A stretch of DNA of 64,000 nucleotides from DASXRU01 sp034665305 (GCA_034665305.1 JAXDFZ010000014.1:310001-374000), one strand, 5' to 3'; shown: positions 25,521 through 33,583, counted from the stretch's first letter. Translations and numbers: made by a program. The notes: generated from the letters alone by a model not told the origin.

Positions 25521-26606
25521 ATGCGATTACTTAAGATCTTCATCGGCGGCGGGATCGTTCTGGTCTGTTTGGTTCTGACTGCTAACACCTGCATCCAGGC
25601 GCAAACCCAGAACGCGCCTCAGGAAGTTGGCGCTTCTCCGGAACTTATCGAAGCCGATCGATTGAGCGCGGAGGTAGCGAGGCTCTACCAGGCGGGCCAG
25701 CTTGAGGAAGCGCTAACGTTCGCCAAGCGCGTTTTGAAGTTGAGGGAAAAAGCCCTCGGCCCAATGAATTTGCTGGTGGCCGATTCGCTCACAAACGTCG
25801 CTGAGATTCAGCTGGCGCTGGGCAAACCCCTGGACGCCGAACCGCTGCTCAAGCGGGCCCTCTCAATTCAGGAAAAAGATCCCGGCAGCAATGGATTGTT
25901 AGTGGGGAAGACCCTTGAGCGTGTGGCCGCGATTCGCCTGGCCAGCGGGGACGTGAAGAAGGCTGAAGAAATGTATCGCCGTGCGATTGCGGCTAAGGAA
26001 AAGGCTTTAGGACCGAACCATTCGGAGGTGGCGCTGACGCTCGACAGTCTTGCCGATCTTTACAACAAGCAGCGAGATTACGCGCAGGCGATCGTGTTGT
26101 TGCAGCAAGTGGCGACGCTACGGGAAAAGAAGTATGGAAAGTCGAATCCGGACTTTGGCCGCTCGCTGGAACGGCTAGCCTGCGCCATGTTTCGGAACAA
26201 TGAGAAGGCAGAAGCCGAAAAAGTAGAGACGCGGGCCAACGAAATCCTCTACCGCAATCAGGCGAGAAAATCCGAACCCTTCCTGATGTCTCCGGCGACG
26301 TTTGAATGCCGCATGGTCAACAATCCGCGGCCTGAATTTCCGCGGTCGCTTTCGGGTCGTGGTGATCATCGATACGTCATTACGGTTTCGGTCGATGTTG
26401 ACGAAGCCGGCAACGTGATCGCCGCTGAGATGACTTCCGGCGAGCCGGCATTCAAAAAGCCGACCGAGGAAGCGGCGCTGAAAGCGAAATTCAGGCCTGC
26501 GCTCATCGACGGCCACCCGGTGAGGTTCAAGGGCGTCCTCGTCCATACGTACGACATTCAGAGCAGGATGATCCTTATGCAGGTGCCTGGCGGCATCCGC
26601 CCGTAA
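25521..26606 (+). CDS. TPR protein with TonB C-terminal-like domain
   Basis: A 361-residue exported or membrane-anchored protein. The ATG at 25521 begins a hydrophobic signal (MRLLKIFIGGGIVLVCLVLT). Residues about 45-235 contain tetratricopeptide repeats of the kinesin-light-chain style (EEALTFAKRVLKLREKALGP; AEEMYRRAIAAKEKALGPNH; AQAIVLLQQVATLREKKYGK). Residues about 255-350 resemble a TonB C-terminal domain (NPRPEFPRSLSGRGDHRY, then VDVDEAGNVIAAEMTSGEP and AALKAKFRPALIDGHPV). The TPR plus TonB-C architecture is frequent in Acidobacteriota; a role in energising receptors or simply in binding partners is possible. The stop codon overlaps the next ATG by one base (TAATG), suggesting translational coupling. 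Confidence 0.85.
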   Translation: MRLLKIFIGGGIVLVCLVLTANTCIQAQTQNAPQEVGASPELIEADRLSAEVARLYQAGQLEEALTFAKRVLKLREKALGPMNLLVADSLTNVAEIQLALGKPLDAEPLLKRALSIQEKDPGSNGLLVGKTLERVAAIRLASGDVKKAEEMYRRAIAAKEKALGPNHSEVALTLDSLADLYNKQRDYAQAIVLLQQVATLREKKYGKSNPDFGRSLERLACAMFRNNEKAEAEKVETRANEILYRNQARKSEPFLMSPATFECRMVNNPRPEFPRSLSGRGDHRYVITVSVDVDEAGNVIAAEMTSGEPAFKKPTEEAALKAKFRPALIDGHPVRFKGVLVHTYDIQSRMILMQVPGGIRP

Positions 26607-27368
26607 TGAACGAACCTGCTTCTGCCATGAATTCGCCGGCGCCAAAGTTCTCCATCATCGTTCCCGCCTACAACGAAGAGCTGTTGCTCCCGCGCCTGCT
26701 CGCTTCAATTCAAACAGCCAGAGAGTCGTACTCAGGCGGAGCGGCAGCGATCGAAGTCATTGTTGCCGACAACAATTCCAGTGACGATACGGTCGCGCTC
26801 GCCGAGTCTCTGGGCGCCAAAGTAGTGAAAGTCAGCAAGCGTTGCATTGCCGCGGCGCGGAATGGCGGGGCGCGAGTGGCGCAGGGTGAAATTCTCTGTT
26901 TCATCGACGCCGATTCTGAAATTCATGTAAACACTTTCAACCATCGAGAAATTCGTTAACGGCGGCAAGTTCATAGCCGGCTCAACCGGGTTGCGACCGG
27001 AAAAAGAATCGGTGGGCGTGTTCGCGACTTTCCTCCTGATGCAGCCGGTGATTTGGATCACGAGGATCGATGCCGGCGTCATTTCTTGTAAGCGCGAAGA
27101 CTTCAAGGCGATCGGCGGTTACGACGAGACGCGTCTGTACGGCGAAGATGTGATGTTTCTGTTGGCGATGCGGACTCTGGGTCGCAGCCGGGGTCAACGG
27201 CTGGGTCGCGTCAAGGGCGTTAAAGCACTTGGCTCAGCGCGGAAGTTCGATCAGTTTGGCGACTGGCATTACTTCGGCTTTCCCATCCAGGCGCTGAAGA
27301 GTCTGGTTACCGGCAACTGGAACGATGAAAAACTCGCGCAACGTTACTGGTACAACTCGGGCCGATAA
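26606..27368 (+). pseudogene. Family 2 glycosyltransferase with +1 frameshift
   Basis: The first frame (26606-26959) encodes a GT2 N-terminus: FSIIVPAYNEELLLPRLLAS, VIVADNNSSDDTVALAE and FIDADSE, the metal-binding DxD-type motif. At about 26935-26943 it runs into HREIR and a stop. The +1 frame continues the expected protein from the same point (TIEKFVNGGKFIAGSTGLRP, then GGYDETRLYGEDVMFLLAMR) to 27368. Together they make about 253 residues, a normal size for a small GT2 enzyme. One extra base near TTCAACC explains the break. It may be a recent pseudogene or a sequencing/assembly error. The substrate cannot be predicted. Confidence 0.85.
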
Positions 27369-27452
27369 AATTTGGAGGGACGTCCCTACAGCACCCACCC
27401 TTTCGCTTTCAGGGAAGTCGCAGTAGAATCCGCGCTGATTTGAGCGTTCACC

Positions 27453-27872
27453 ATGGCCCAGAAAACCATAACGATTCCGAAGGGTTCTGACGTCAATCAG
27501 CGTTTGCTGCGGGCGCGCACTTTTATCGACGAGTACTACGACCTGCCGCTGAACCTGACCGAAATCTCGCGGCATGCGTGCCTCTCGCGCTACCATTTCC
27601 TGCGCCTCTTTCGAGATGAATTTGCCACCACGCCACACCAGTATCTGGTGCGACGCCGGATTGAGAAGGCGAAGGAGTTGTTAGTTACCGGGAAACTAAG
27701 CGTTACCGACGTCTGTTTTGCCGTCGGCTTTCAAAGCCTGGGATCGTTCAGCGCGCTGTTTCGCCGTCGCGTCGGCGACGGCCCGCAGAGCTTCCGCGAG
27801 CGCCAAAAGAAATCGCTTCGCAAAGTACCTGGCTGTTTCATTCTCATGTACGGTCCCAAACCCGTTGTTTGA
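27453..27872 (+). CDS. AraC family transcriptional regulator (HTH only)
   Basis: A 139-residue DNA-binding protein made almost entirely of the AraC/XylS double helix-turn-helix: first HTH in LNLTEISRHACLSRYHFLRL, then RRRIEKAKELL, second HTH in SVTDVCFAVGFQSLGSFSAL and the closing FRRRVGDGPQSFR. It lacks a ligand-binding N-terminal domain, so its signal is unclear. It is followed 101 bp downstream by a VOC/glyoxalase-fold gene on the same strand. Such AraC-VOC pairs recur in Acidobacteriota and Bacteroidota, and the regulator probably controls its neighbour. Confidence 0.92.
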   Translation: MAQKTITIPKGSDVNQRLLRARTFIDEYYDLPLNLTEISRHACLSRYHFLRLFRDEFATTPHQYLVRRRIEKAKELLVTGKLSVTDVCFAVGFQSLGSFSALFRRRVGDGPQSFRERQKKSLRKVPGCFILMYGPKPVV

Positions 27873-27973
27873 GCCTAGAGGGCAGAACCTGCGCCTTTAG
27901 CAATTTTCGAGAAGCCAGTTTTCGCAAAACCGCCTATGCTCCTCCGCAAATCTGCGGAAGGGAATGGAGAATT

Positions 27974-28402
27974 ATGATCACCAGAATGTCCCACGTGTTG
28001 ATCTGGGTAAAGAACCAGCAGGAAGCGCTCGAGTTCTATCGCGATAAGTTGGGATTCGAAGTCGATACCGACGCGATGATGGGCCCGGACTATCGCTGGC
28101 TGACGATGCGCATCAAGAACCAGCCGGGCTTTGAAATCATCCTCATGGAGCCGAAAGCTGGGATGATGCTGGACGAAGAGTCAGCCGCGCAATTGCGTTC
28201 GCTGGTCGATAAGGGGGTGCTGGGCGGCGGCGTTTTCGAGACGGACGACGTGTTCAAAACTTACGAGGAGTTGAACGCGAAGGGCGTGCAATTCAAAGGG
28301 CCGCCGACGGTGCAGGATTGGGGAACGGCGACGGTGATGATGGACAACTCCGGAAACTGGTTCAGCTTTGGGCAGGACAAAGAGGCTGAAGCGGCCGGAT
28401 AG
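27974..28402 (+). CDS. VOC family protein (glyoxalase/bleomycin-resistance fold)
   Basis: A 142-residue cytoplasmic protein. The ATG at 27974 has GGAGA upstream and begins the usual VOC N-terminus (MITRMSHVLIWVKNQQEALE, then FYRDKLGFEVDTD). Two beta-alpha-beta-beta-beta modules are visible, the second ending in the metal-site Glu region replaced here by SGNWFSFGQD. His in MSHVLIW and acidic residues are candidate ligands. The family covers glyoxalases, dioxygenases and drug-binding proteins, so the substrate cannot be assigned. It lies just after the AraC regulator and probably shares its transcript. Confidence 0.9.
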   Translation: MITRMSHVLIWVKNQQEALEFYRDKLGFEVDTDAMMGPDYRWLTMRIKNQPGFEIILMEPKAGMMLDEESAAQLRSLVDKGVLGGGVFETDDVFKTYEELNAKGVQFKGPPTVQDWGTATVMMDNSGNWFSFGQDKEAEAAG

Positions 28403-28429
28403 ATTGGCAAAGGGCAAAGCGCAAAGGGT

Positions 28430-28695
28430 CGAGATGGAGAGGCCGTGCGCGGCGGTGCCGCCTCGGTGCGCACGATGAAACCTCGCCGCGGAAGGCTGAA
28501 ACCTCCGCGCGCCTTGTGAAAATACCTGCGCGCAACTGCGCCGGGGCCAAGCGCAGAGACAAACTCTCGCCGCGCATAGTGAAAAATCCCGCGCGCGGTT
28601 GATCCAGCGCCGTGCGCAGTGTGAAATGCCTCGTGCGCAATGGATCGCGGGCCGTGCGCAGCGATAACGACCCCGTGCGTAGCGCAAAAATTCAA
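28430..28695. repeat. Degenerate 21-bp tandem repeat
   Basis: About twelve units of roughly 20-23 bp follow one another with the consensus CGTGCGCAGTGTGAAATGCCT. Clear units include GTGCGCACGATGAAACCT, CGCGCGCCTTGTGAAAATACCT minus edge variation, and GTGCGCAGTGTGAAATGCCT. In one minus-strand frame this gives a 7-residue period beginning AR, but no start or domain supports translation. The gap 28403-28878 has no recognisable gene. The period equals two helical turns of DNA. Confidence 0.65.
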
Positions 28696-28878
28696 AGAGA
28701 AGTGGATCAAAAGCTACGAGCAGGTGCAAATACTTCATTCGCAGCGTCGCCGATGAGAAGTGGGCTGCAGAAAGAGCCGCGAAAATGGGCGCAAATCAGC
28801 GGGTTTCCTTGCTAAAGACAAAGAGCCGGGCATAAGTTCACGCAAACTGAGTGCACATCAATAGGAAGGACCCCAGCT

Positions 28879-29514
28879 ATGCCAAAGAGCGCGACCAAAA
28901 CGGCCACGAAATCGATCTACGGCGTCCACCCCGGCGTGGCGATGACGATGAAGTGGGTGGCTGAACTCAAACAGAAAACTGGACGCTCGCTGGATGAGTG
29001 GTTGGCCTTGTTGAAAAAGGAAGGGCCGCCTGCGGAGAAGGAGCGCCGGGATTGGCTCAAGGAAAAATACGGCCTGGGAACAAACTCTGCCTGGTGGCTG
29101 GCGGAGCGTTCGTTCGGCAAAGGCACCGAAGTGGGTGACCCCGACGAATATCTGAAGGCGGCAGAAAAGTACGTCGTTGAAATGTTCGCAGGGAAGAAAG
29201 CCGCATTGCGGCCGATTTATGACAAGCTCCTGCAACTCGGTCTGAAGATGGGCAAAGACGTGAAGGCTTGTCCCTGTCAAACTATTGTGCCGCTCTATCG
29301 CAAACACGTCTTCGCGCAAATCAAGCCGACCACGCAGACGCGCATCGATCTTGGCCTGGCGCTGGGTGATATGAAGACTCCGAAACGAGTGATCGATAGC
29401 GGCGGCTTTGCCAAGAAGGACCGCATCACGCACCGCATCGAAATCACTTCATTGAAAGATATCGATGACGACGCGAAGCACTGGTTGAAAGTCGCTTACG
29501 AACGCGATGCGTAG
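28879..29514 (+). CDS. DUF4287 and DUF5655 domain protein
   Basis: A 211-residue cytoplasmic protein. AAGGA lies about 10 nt before the ATG. Residues about 15-75 match DUF4287 (VAELKQKTGRSLDEWLALLK, then ERRDWLKEKYGLGTNSAWWL). Residues about 100-205 match DUF5655 (YVVEMFAGKKAALRPIYDKL, CPCQTIVPLYRKHVFAQIKP). Both are domains of unknown function that occur together in soil bacteria. The next gene at 29666 has a DUF4287-like N-terminus too, and the two may be functionally related. The gap between them holds an inverted repeat. Confidence 0.88.
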   Translation: MPKSATKTATKSIYGVHPGVAMTMKWVAELKQKTGRSLDEWLALLKKEGPPAEKERRDWLKEKYGLGTNSAWWLAERSFGKGTEVGDPDEYLKAAEKYVVEMFAGKKAALRPIYDKLLQLGLKMGKDVKACPCQTIVPLYRKHVFAQIKPTTQTRIDLGLALGDMKTPKRVIDSGGFAKKDRITHRIEITSLKDIDDDAKHWLKVAYERDA

Positions 29515-29525
29515 GAAGTTTGCTG

Positions 29526-29656
29526 ACAGGATTAACAGGATTTACAGGATGGCATAAAGAAAAGAACCTCCGTCGCGGTGTAAGCGGGCGCAATCAAATT
29601 CGTATGTGCATCCTTAAGAACTGTTTTTCCTGTCTTGTAAATCCTGTTAATCCTCT
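29526..29656. repeat. Inverted repeat, family C (GGATTAACAGGATTTACAGG-like)
   Basis: The left arm at 29526-29550 (ACAGGATTAACAGGATTTAC) faces TGTAAATCCTGTTAATCCT at 29634-29655. A second copy is at 36023-36143. The right arm ends about 10 bp before the next start codon. Confidence 0.75.
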
Positions 29657-29665
29657 CCAATTAAT

Positions 29666-30235
29666 ATGACAACCACAAAGACTCCCGCCCCGCGCATGAG
29701 CGACGAGGCTGTGATGGCAAAGACCGGCAAGAACTGGGCCGCATGGTTCAAAATCCTGGATCAGGCGGGCGCCAAAAAAATGGGCCACCAGGAAATTGTC
29801 GCCGTGCTAAGCAATCAACACGGTGTCGGTCCGTGGTGGCAACAGATGGTGACGGTGACGTACGAGCAGGCGCGCGGCCTGCGTGCGAAACACGAAAAAC
29901 CAGCGGGCTATGAAATCAGTGTCAGCCGCACCATCGCCGCTTCCGTCAACAAAGTGTTCAAGGCCTGGCAGGACGAGAAAGTCCGGGCGACGTGGTTACC
30001 CGAACCCGGAACACCTAAACTCCCAATCGTCATTCGCACGGCCACGGCTAACAAATCGATGCGTCTCACGTGGCCCGATAAGACGAGCGTCTCAGTTAAC
30101 TTTTATGCGAAAGACGCCTCGAAGTCACAGGTCGTCGCCCAACACAGCAAACTGCCCAACGCCAAAGCCGCAGCCCGCATGAAGACATTCTGGTCCGCCG
30201 CCCTTGATCGCCTAAAAGAACTGGTCGAGTCATAA
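29666..30235 (+). CDS. DUF4287-like plus SRPBCC domain protein
   Basis: A 189-residue cytoplasmic protein. The N-terminal 75 residues resemble DUF4287 (MAKTGKNWAAWFKILDQAGA, then NQHGVGPWWQQMVTVTYEQA). Residues about 85-189 look like an AHSA1/SRPBCC ligand-binding fold (ISVSRTIAASVNKVFKAWQD; KSMRLTWPDKTSVSVNFYAK; MKTFWSAALDRLKELVES). The SRPBCC fold binds hydrophobic ligands or Hsp90-type partners, but the ligand here is unknown. It follows another DUF4287 protein by 151 bp. Confidence 0.85.
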   Translation: MTTTKTPAPRMSDEAVMAKTGKNWAAWFKILDQAGAKKMGHQEIVAVLSNQHGVGPWWQQMVTVTYEQARGLRAKHEKPAGYEISVSRTIAASVNKVFKAWQDEKVRATWLPEPGTPKLPIVIRTATANKSMRLTWPDKTSVSVNFYAKDASKSQVVAQHSKLPNAKAAARMKTFWSAALDRLKELVES

Positions 30236-30360
30236 CTGAATCTCTGCAAGCGCTTTCAAAGCGATTGCGAGTGTAGCCATTGATTCCTCATCCGATTTCT
30301 GGTAGACAAGCCCTTCTCAAAGGCTAAATCGTTGTCCTTTCTATACGATCGTGGTTTCTC

Positions 30361-30973
30361 ATGCTCTCGAAGAAAAGTACAGTTTCATCGGCGCTCATTG
30401 TTTGTATGGTTTGCATCCTGATTGCGGCGGGCCCGATCAGCGCAAGAAAACCTGCTGCAAGCATTCAGGTTCAGGACTCCGCACTAGTGTCAAAAAAAAG
30501 AGAGGAAGCTAGAAGATGAAATACCAAAACATGTTCCGATCAAAATCAAAATAAGAAGTGACAAAGAGCAGGCATTCAAGGATCTCAATAATCCTCACTG
30601 GGCTCGTGATATGGAGATTGAGGTAATCAATGTCGGAACGAAACCGATCTATTATTTGGAATTACTCGTAATTCTACCTGAAATAAAACGTGACGAGCAC
30701 AGCATTGGCTTTCCGCTCCGCTATGGCAGAATCGAGCTAGCCGAAATTCAGACGAAAGCTGATGCGTCCGACGTTCCAATTGGTGCCGGTGAAACCTATG
30801 TTTTCAAACTGGCTGACAGTAAAGTGGTTGCTTGGGAACACGCGCGACAAAAGGGAAACTACCCACAGCCGAAGAGAGTGAGGCTTCATTTTGAAGATTT
30901 AAGCTTTGGTGACGGGACAGGTTTCTCAGGGGGAGTATTCTTCCCGTCGTTGATACCCGATGCCCAGAGTTGA
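30361..30973 (+). pseudogene. Secreted family paralogue 1, frameshifted at an A8 run
   Basis: The frame from the ATG at 30361 encodes a signal peptide (VSSALIVCMVCILIAAGPIS) and stops at a TGA soon after an eight-A run (30492-30499). Skipping one base at that run gives SKKERKLEDEIPKHVPIKIK, which joins in frame to the downstream reading frame through 30973. The joined product of about 203 residues aligns along its length with the two following genes: KHVPIKIKI, EIEVINVGTKPIYYLELLV, PLRYGRIELAE, GETYVFKL and LSFGDGTGFSGG. No SD is seen before the ATG. It may be a pseudogene, or full-length product may arise by transcriptional slippage on A8. Function is unknown. Confidence 0.75.
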
Positions 30974-31048
30974 AAACGTCGTTCCTTTGATGATCGGTAG
31001 CGCAAGGCGATAAACCTCATCCCTCGCACATTCGAAAGGAGTTCCCCC

Positions 31049-31822
31049 ATGATATTGAAGCAGAGAACAATTTCTCTAAGCCTCATTATCGTCCTTGCTT
31101 TCGCGTCCATCATGGTTGCGTTGCGGTACGTGCATGGCGAAACCAGCGCTTCGGGCAAAGGAATGAAAGTGAAAGTTCTGCGCCGGAAGGATCAACTTCA
31201 CGTAAAGCCAACCGCTGCCGAGATCGCGGATCCTAGAAGCCGGATCCAGGACGCTGCTGCAACGCCGAAAGAGGAAAGAGAACTTGGAGATCAGATTCCC
31301 AAACACCTGCCGATCAGAATCAGAATCAAGCAGGAGAAAGAAGAGGCTTTTAAGGATCTTAAGAACGACAAGTGGCTAAGGGATTTCGAGCTTGAGGTTA
31401 AGAATGTTGGCGATAAGCCGATTTATTTCCTCAGTCTTATTTTCACCATGCCTGAAGTAAAAACCCCTGATGGAAACGATTATGGCTTTTCACTGCATTA
31501 TGGCCGGGGCGACCTATTGGATTTTTCCAACTCCCTGAAGCCTGAAGATACGCCACTCAAGGTCGGAGACACTTACGTCTTCCGGATTGGTAAGAACCTC
31601 GTTGAAGGATGGGAACACTTTCGTACCCAGAACAAAGCGATGCTGCGTCCGAAGAAAGCATTGATAAGATTTAACTTGGTAAACTTCGGGGACGGCACCG
31701 GTTTTATGGGAACTACCGGTGTCCCAATTCCCAATCGGCCGCAGACGCAAAGCAACCAAACACTGTTCCAGCGTAACATTGATTATTACTACGCTTTCTG
31801 TTACATAAAGGCGCGTCTCTAA
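31049..31822 (+). CDS. Secreted family paralogue 2
   Basis: A 257-residue exported protein of unrecognised family. AAAGGAG lies 6 nt before the ATG, followed by a signal peptide (ISLSLIIVLAFASIMVALRY, ending near HGE). The mature part has a basic segment (GKGMKVKVLRRKDQLHVKPT), the family motif QIPKHLPIRIRIK, then a predicted beta-rich core: FELEVKNVGDKPIYFLSLIF, FSLHYGRGDLL, VGDTYVFRIGKN, GWEHF and LVNFGDGTGFMG. The core resembles an immunoglobulin-like sandwich, but that is inference. The gene sits between paralogues 1 and 3, with a copied upstream stretch. Codon and base use are AT-richer than in the flanks. Confidence 0.8.
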   Translation: MILKQRTISLSLIIVLAFASIMVALRYVHGETSASGKGMKVKVLRRKDQLHVKPTAAEIADPRSRIQDAAATPKEERELGDQIPKHLPIRIRIKQEKEEAFKDLKNDKWLRDFELEVKNVGDKPIYFLSLIFTMPEVKTPDGNDYGFSLHYGRGDLLDFSNSLKPEDTPLKVGDTYVFRIGKNLVEGWEHFRTQNKAMLRPKKALIRFNLVNFGDGTGFMGTTGVPIPNRPQTQSNQTLFQRNIDYYYAFCYIKARL

Positions 31823-31863
31823 GGCGATCCCATCGCACTATCCTCAACTCTGGAGGTTCCCCA

Positions 31864-33357
31864 CTGATATCTAAGAAGAGAATAATTTCTCTCGGCCTCG
31901 TCACCTTTTTTGCTTTCGCGTCAATCATGATTGCGTTGCGTTTTGTGCACGGTGAAGGGGGTGCTTCTGCCAAGGGAATGAGAGTGAAAGTTCTGCGCCG
32001 GAAGGATCAGGTTCACGTAAAGCCGACCGCCGCGGAGATCGCTAATCTCAGTCACCGGGTTCAAGACGGTTCCGTTTCCCTGTCGAAAAAAGACGAAAGA
32101 GAATTTGACGATCAGATCCCAAAACATCTCCCGATTAAGGTGAAAATAAAAAAAGAAAAGGAGGAGAAGTTCAAGGATCTTAAGAATGAACATTGGGCTC
32201 GTGAGTTCGAGCTTGAGTTGACCAATACCGGCGACAAGAATGTCTATTTTCTAGGTTTGAATTTGATATTGCCGGAAATAAAAGCCAGCGATGGCAGGAG
32301 TGTATCTTTTCCGCTGCACTATGGCAGGCCAGAACTGAGCGACCTTGAAGTGAAGGCAAACAGTAACGATATTCCGATTAGACCTGGCGAGACATACGTC
32401 TTTAGGATTCCCAGAAACTTGGTGCTCGCACATGAAACCGTTAACCAAAAGCTAACAAGACCACAGCCGAAAAAAATCGTTTTGCATTTCAATTTCTTGA
32501 GTTTTGGTGATGGCACTGGGTTCCTTGGCAATACCGGCCTTTTCTTCCCCCGTTCGGCAAAGGAAGTATCGGCCGCTTGTGCAGATCCTCCATACAAAGA
32601 TAGTTCAAAAAACCGTAATAGAATAGATCTTGAAAGGTTATCTACCGGCTTCTTGCCGGTAAAATTTTTGCTGGAGGACTCTTCGAACACTTCACCTTTA
32701 GCCTTAACTTCACAGACGTGCTGTTCAGGATCCGAGTGCCTGCAGTCTAAGACGTGGTCGCTATTTATTTGTGTCAATTGCGACCTTAGGGATGGAATAA
32801 ACGGTGCTTTTTGCAGCGATCCGTTCGCGCGTTGTTGGCATCCTGATTACTATTCGATTGATTGTATGAATCCTGAGAGCGGAGAAACGTTTCTATGTCC
32901 GCAGGTCGACGTCTCTCCATGCGAAAGTGCTCAACCGACGCCAACGCCGCCCCCGACGACGCCATCACCCTCGCCAACGCCAGAGCACTGTCCGCTGAAT
33001 TGTACTGACCCGCTCGCGGACTTGCCGGCTGATCCTTGTGACACTGCTAACAACATACCAGGTACAAATTGTCCGTTTGGGTACTCCCAAGCTGGCAATT
33101 GTTGCTACGCAACGTGTCGCGAGCCTACCTACCTGCCAGAATGTCCTCCGGGTCGTACAGCAAGATGGGGGTGGCCATTCGATTGTGAATGGCACTGCTT
33201 AGTAACTCTTCCCAATGGCGGTGGTGGTGGCGGTAACGACCCGCCGCCGGGGGAGAATGGTGGTGACCCTTGCGAGCCCTGGTACTGGGTGCTGTTTCAA
33301 TATGACGAACAGCTGGGATGGATCGAGGTCTCCAGATGGTTCGCGTTCTGCGCCTGA
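31864..33357 (+). CDS. Secreted family paralogue 3 with Cys-rich C-terminal extension
   Basis: A protein of about 497 residues. The best start is a CTG at 31864: GGAGG lies 5 nt upstream, and the codons that follow (ISKKRIISLGLVTFFAFASI) match the signal peptide of paralogue 2, whose ATG stands at the same place. A shorter ATG start at 31927 would cut the signal peptide. Residues to about 235 repeat the family core (KHLPIKVKIKKEKEEKFKDL; NTGDKNVYFLGLNLILPEIK; LSFGDGTGFLGNTG). The extension of about 260 residues holds around 22 cysteines, a Pro/Thr-rich linker (PTPTPPPTTPSPSPTPEHCP) and a Gly-rich stretch. This suggests an extracellular disulfide-bonded domain. I do not recognise it. Confidence 0.75.
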   Translation: MISKKRIISLGLVTFFAFASIMIALRFVHGEGGASAKGMRVKVLRRKDQVHVKPTAAEIANLSHRVQDGSVSLSKKDEREFDDQIPKHLPIKVKIKKEKEEKFKDLKNEHWAREFELELTNTGDKNVYFLGLNLILPEIKASDGRSVSFPLHYGRPELSDLEVKANSNDIPIRPGETYVFRIPRNLVLAHETVNQKLTRPQPKKIVLHFNFLSFGDGTGFLGNTGLFFPRSAKEVSAACADPPYKDSSKNRNRIDLERLSTGFLPVKFLLEDSSNTSPLALTSQTCCSGSECLQSKTWSLFICVNCDLRDGINGAFCSDPFARCWHPDYYSIDCMNPESGETFLCPQVDVSPCESAQPTPTPPPTTPSPSPTPEHCPLNCTDPLADLPADPCDTANNIPGTNCPFGYSQAGNCCYATCREPTYLPECPPGRTARWGWPFDCEWHCLVTLPNGGGGGGNDPPPGENGGDPCEPWYWVLFQYDEQLGWIEVSRWFAFCA

Positions 33358-33394
33358 GCGAGGCGGTGGGCAAAGACTTTGCAGTGCCCAATTC

Positions 33395-33470
33395 TGTAAC
33401 GCAAACTGTTAGTTTGCGATAGTGAACGGCATTCACTGCGGGCGCGCAAACTAACAGTTTGCGTTACAAA
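33395..33470. repeat. Inverted repeat, family G (GTAACGCAAACTGTTAGTTTGCG)
   Basis: GTAACGCAAACTGTTAGTTT (from 33396) faces CGCAAACTAACAGTTTGCGT (from 33445). Each arm is itself palindromic. A further copy stands at 34191-34218 just before the MDR gene, and weaker variants near 54720 and 55690. The gap 33358-33583 has no gene. Confidence 0.7.
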
Positions 33471-33583
33471 TAAAGGCACTAACAAAAGCTTGGAGTCGGA
33501 ACGAAGCTGTAGTAAGTTACGCCCGCTTCAGATTTACCCTCGCGCAAGATTTTCCAGATTCCCTTGAAGGAGAATTTCTAACT

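Noticed and set aside
28181..28738. Minus-strand frame of 185 residues with a 7-residue AR repeat
   Set aside because: It overlaps the VOC gene antisense and simply reflects the 21-bp DNA repeat; no start signal or domain was seen.
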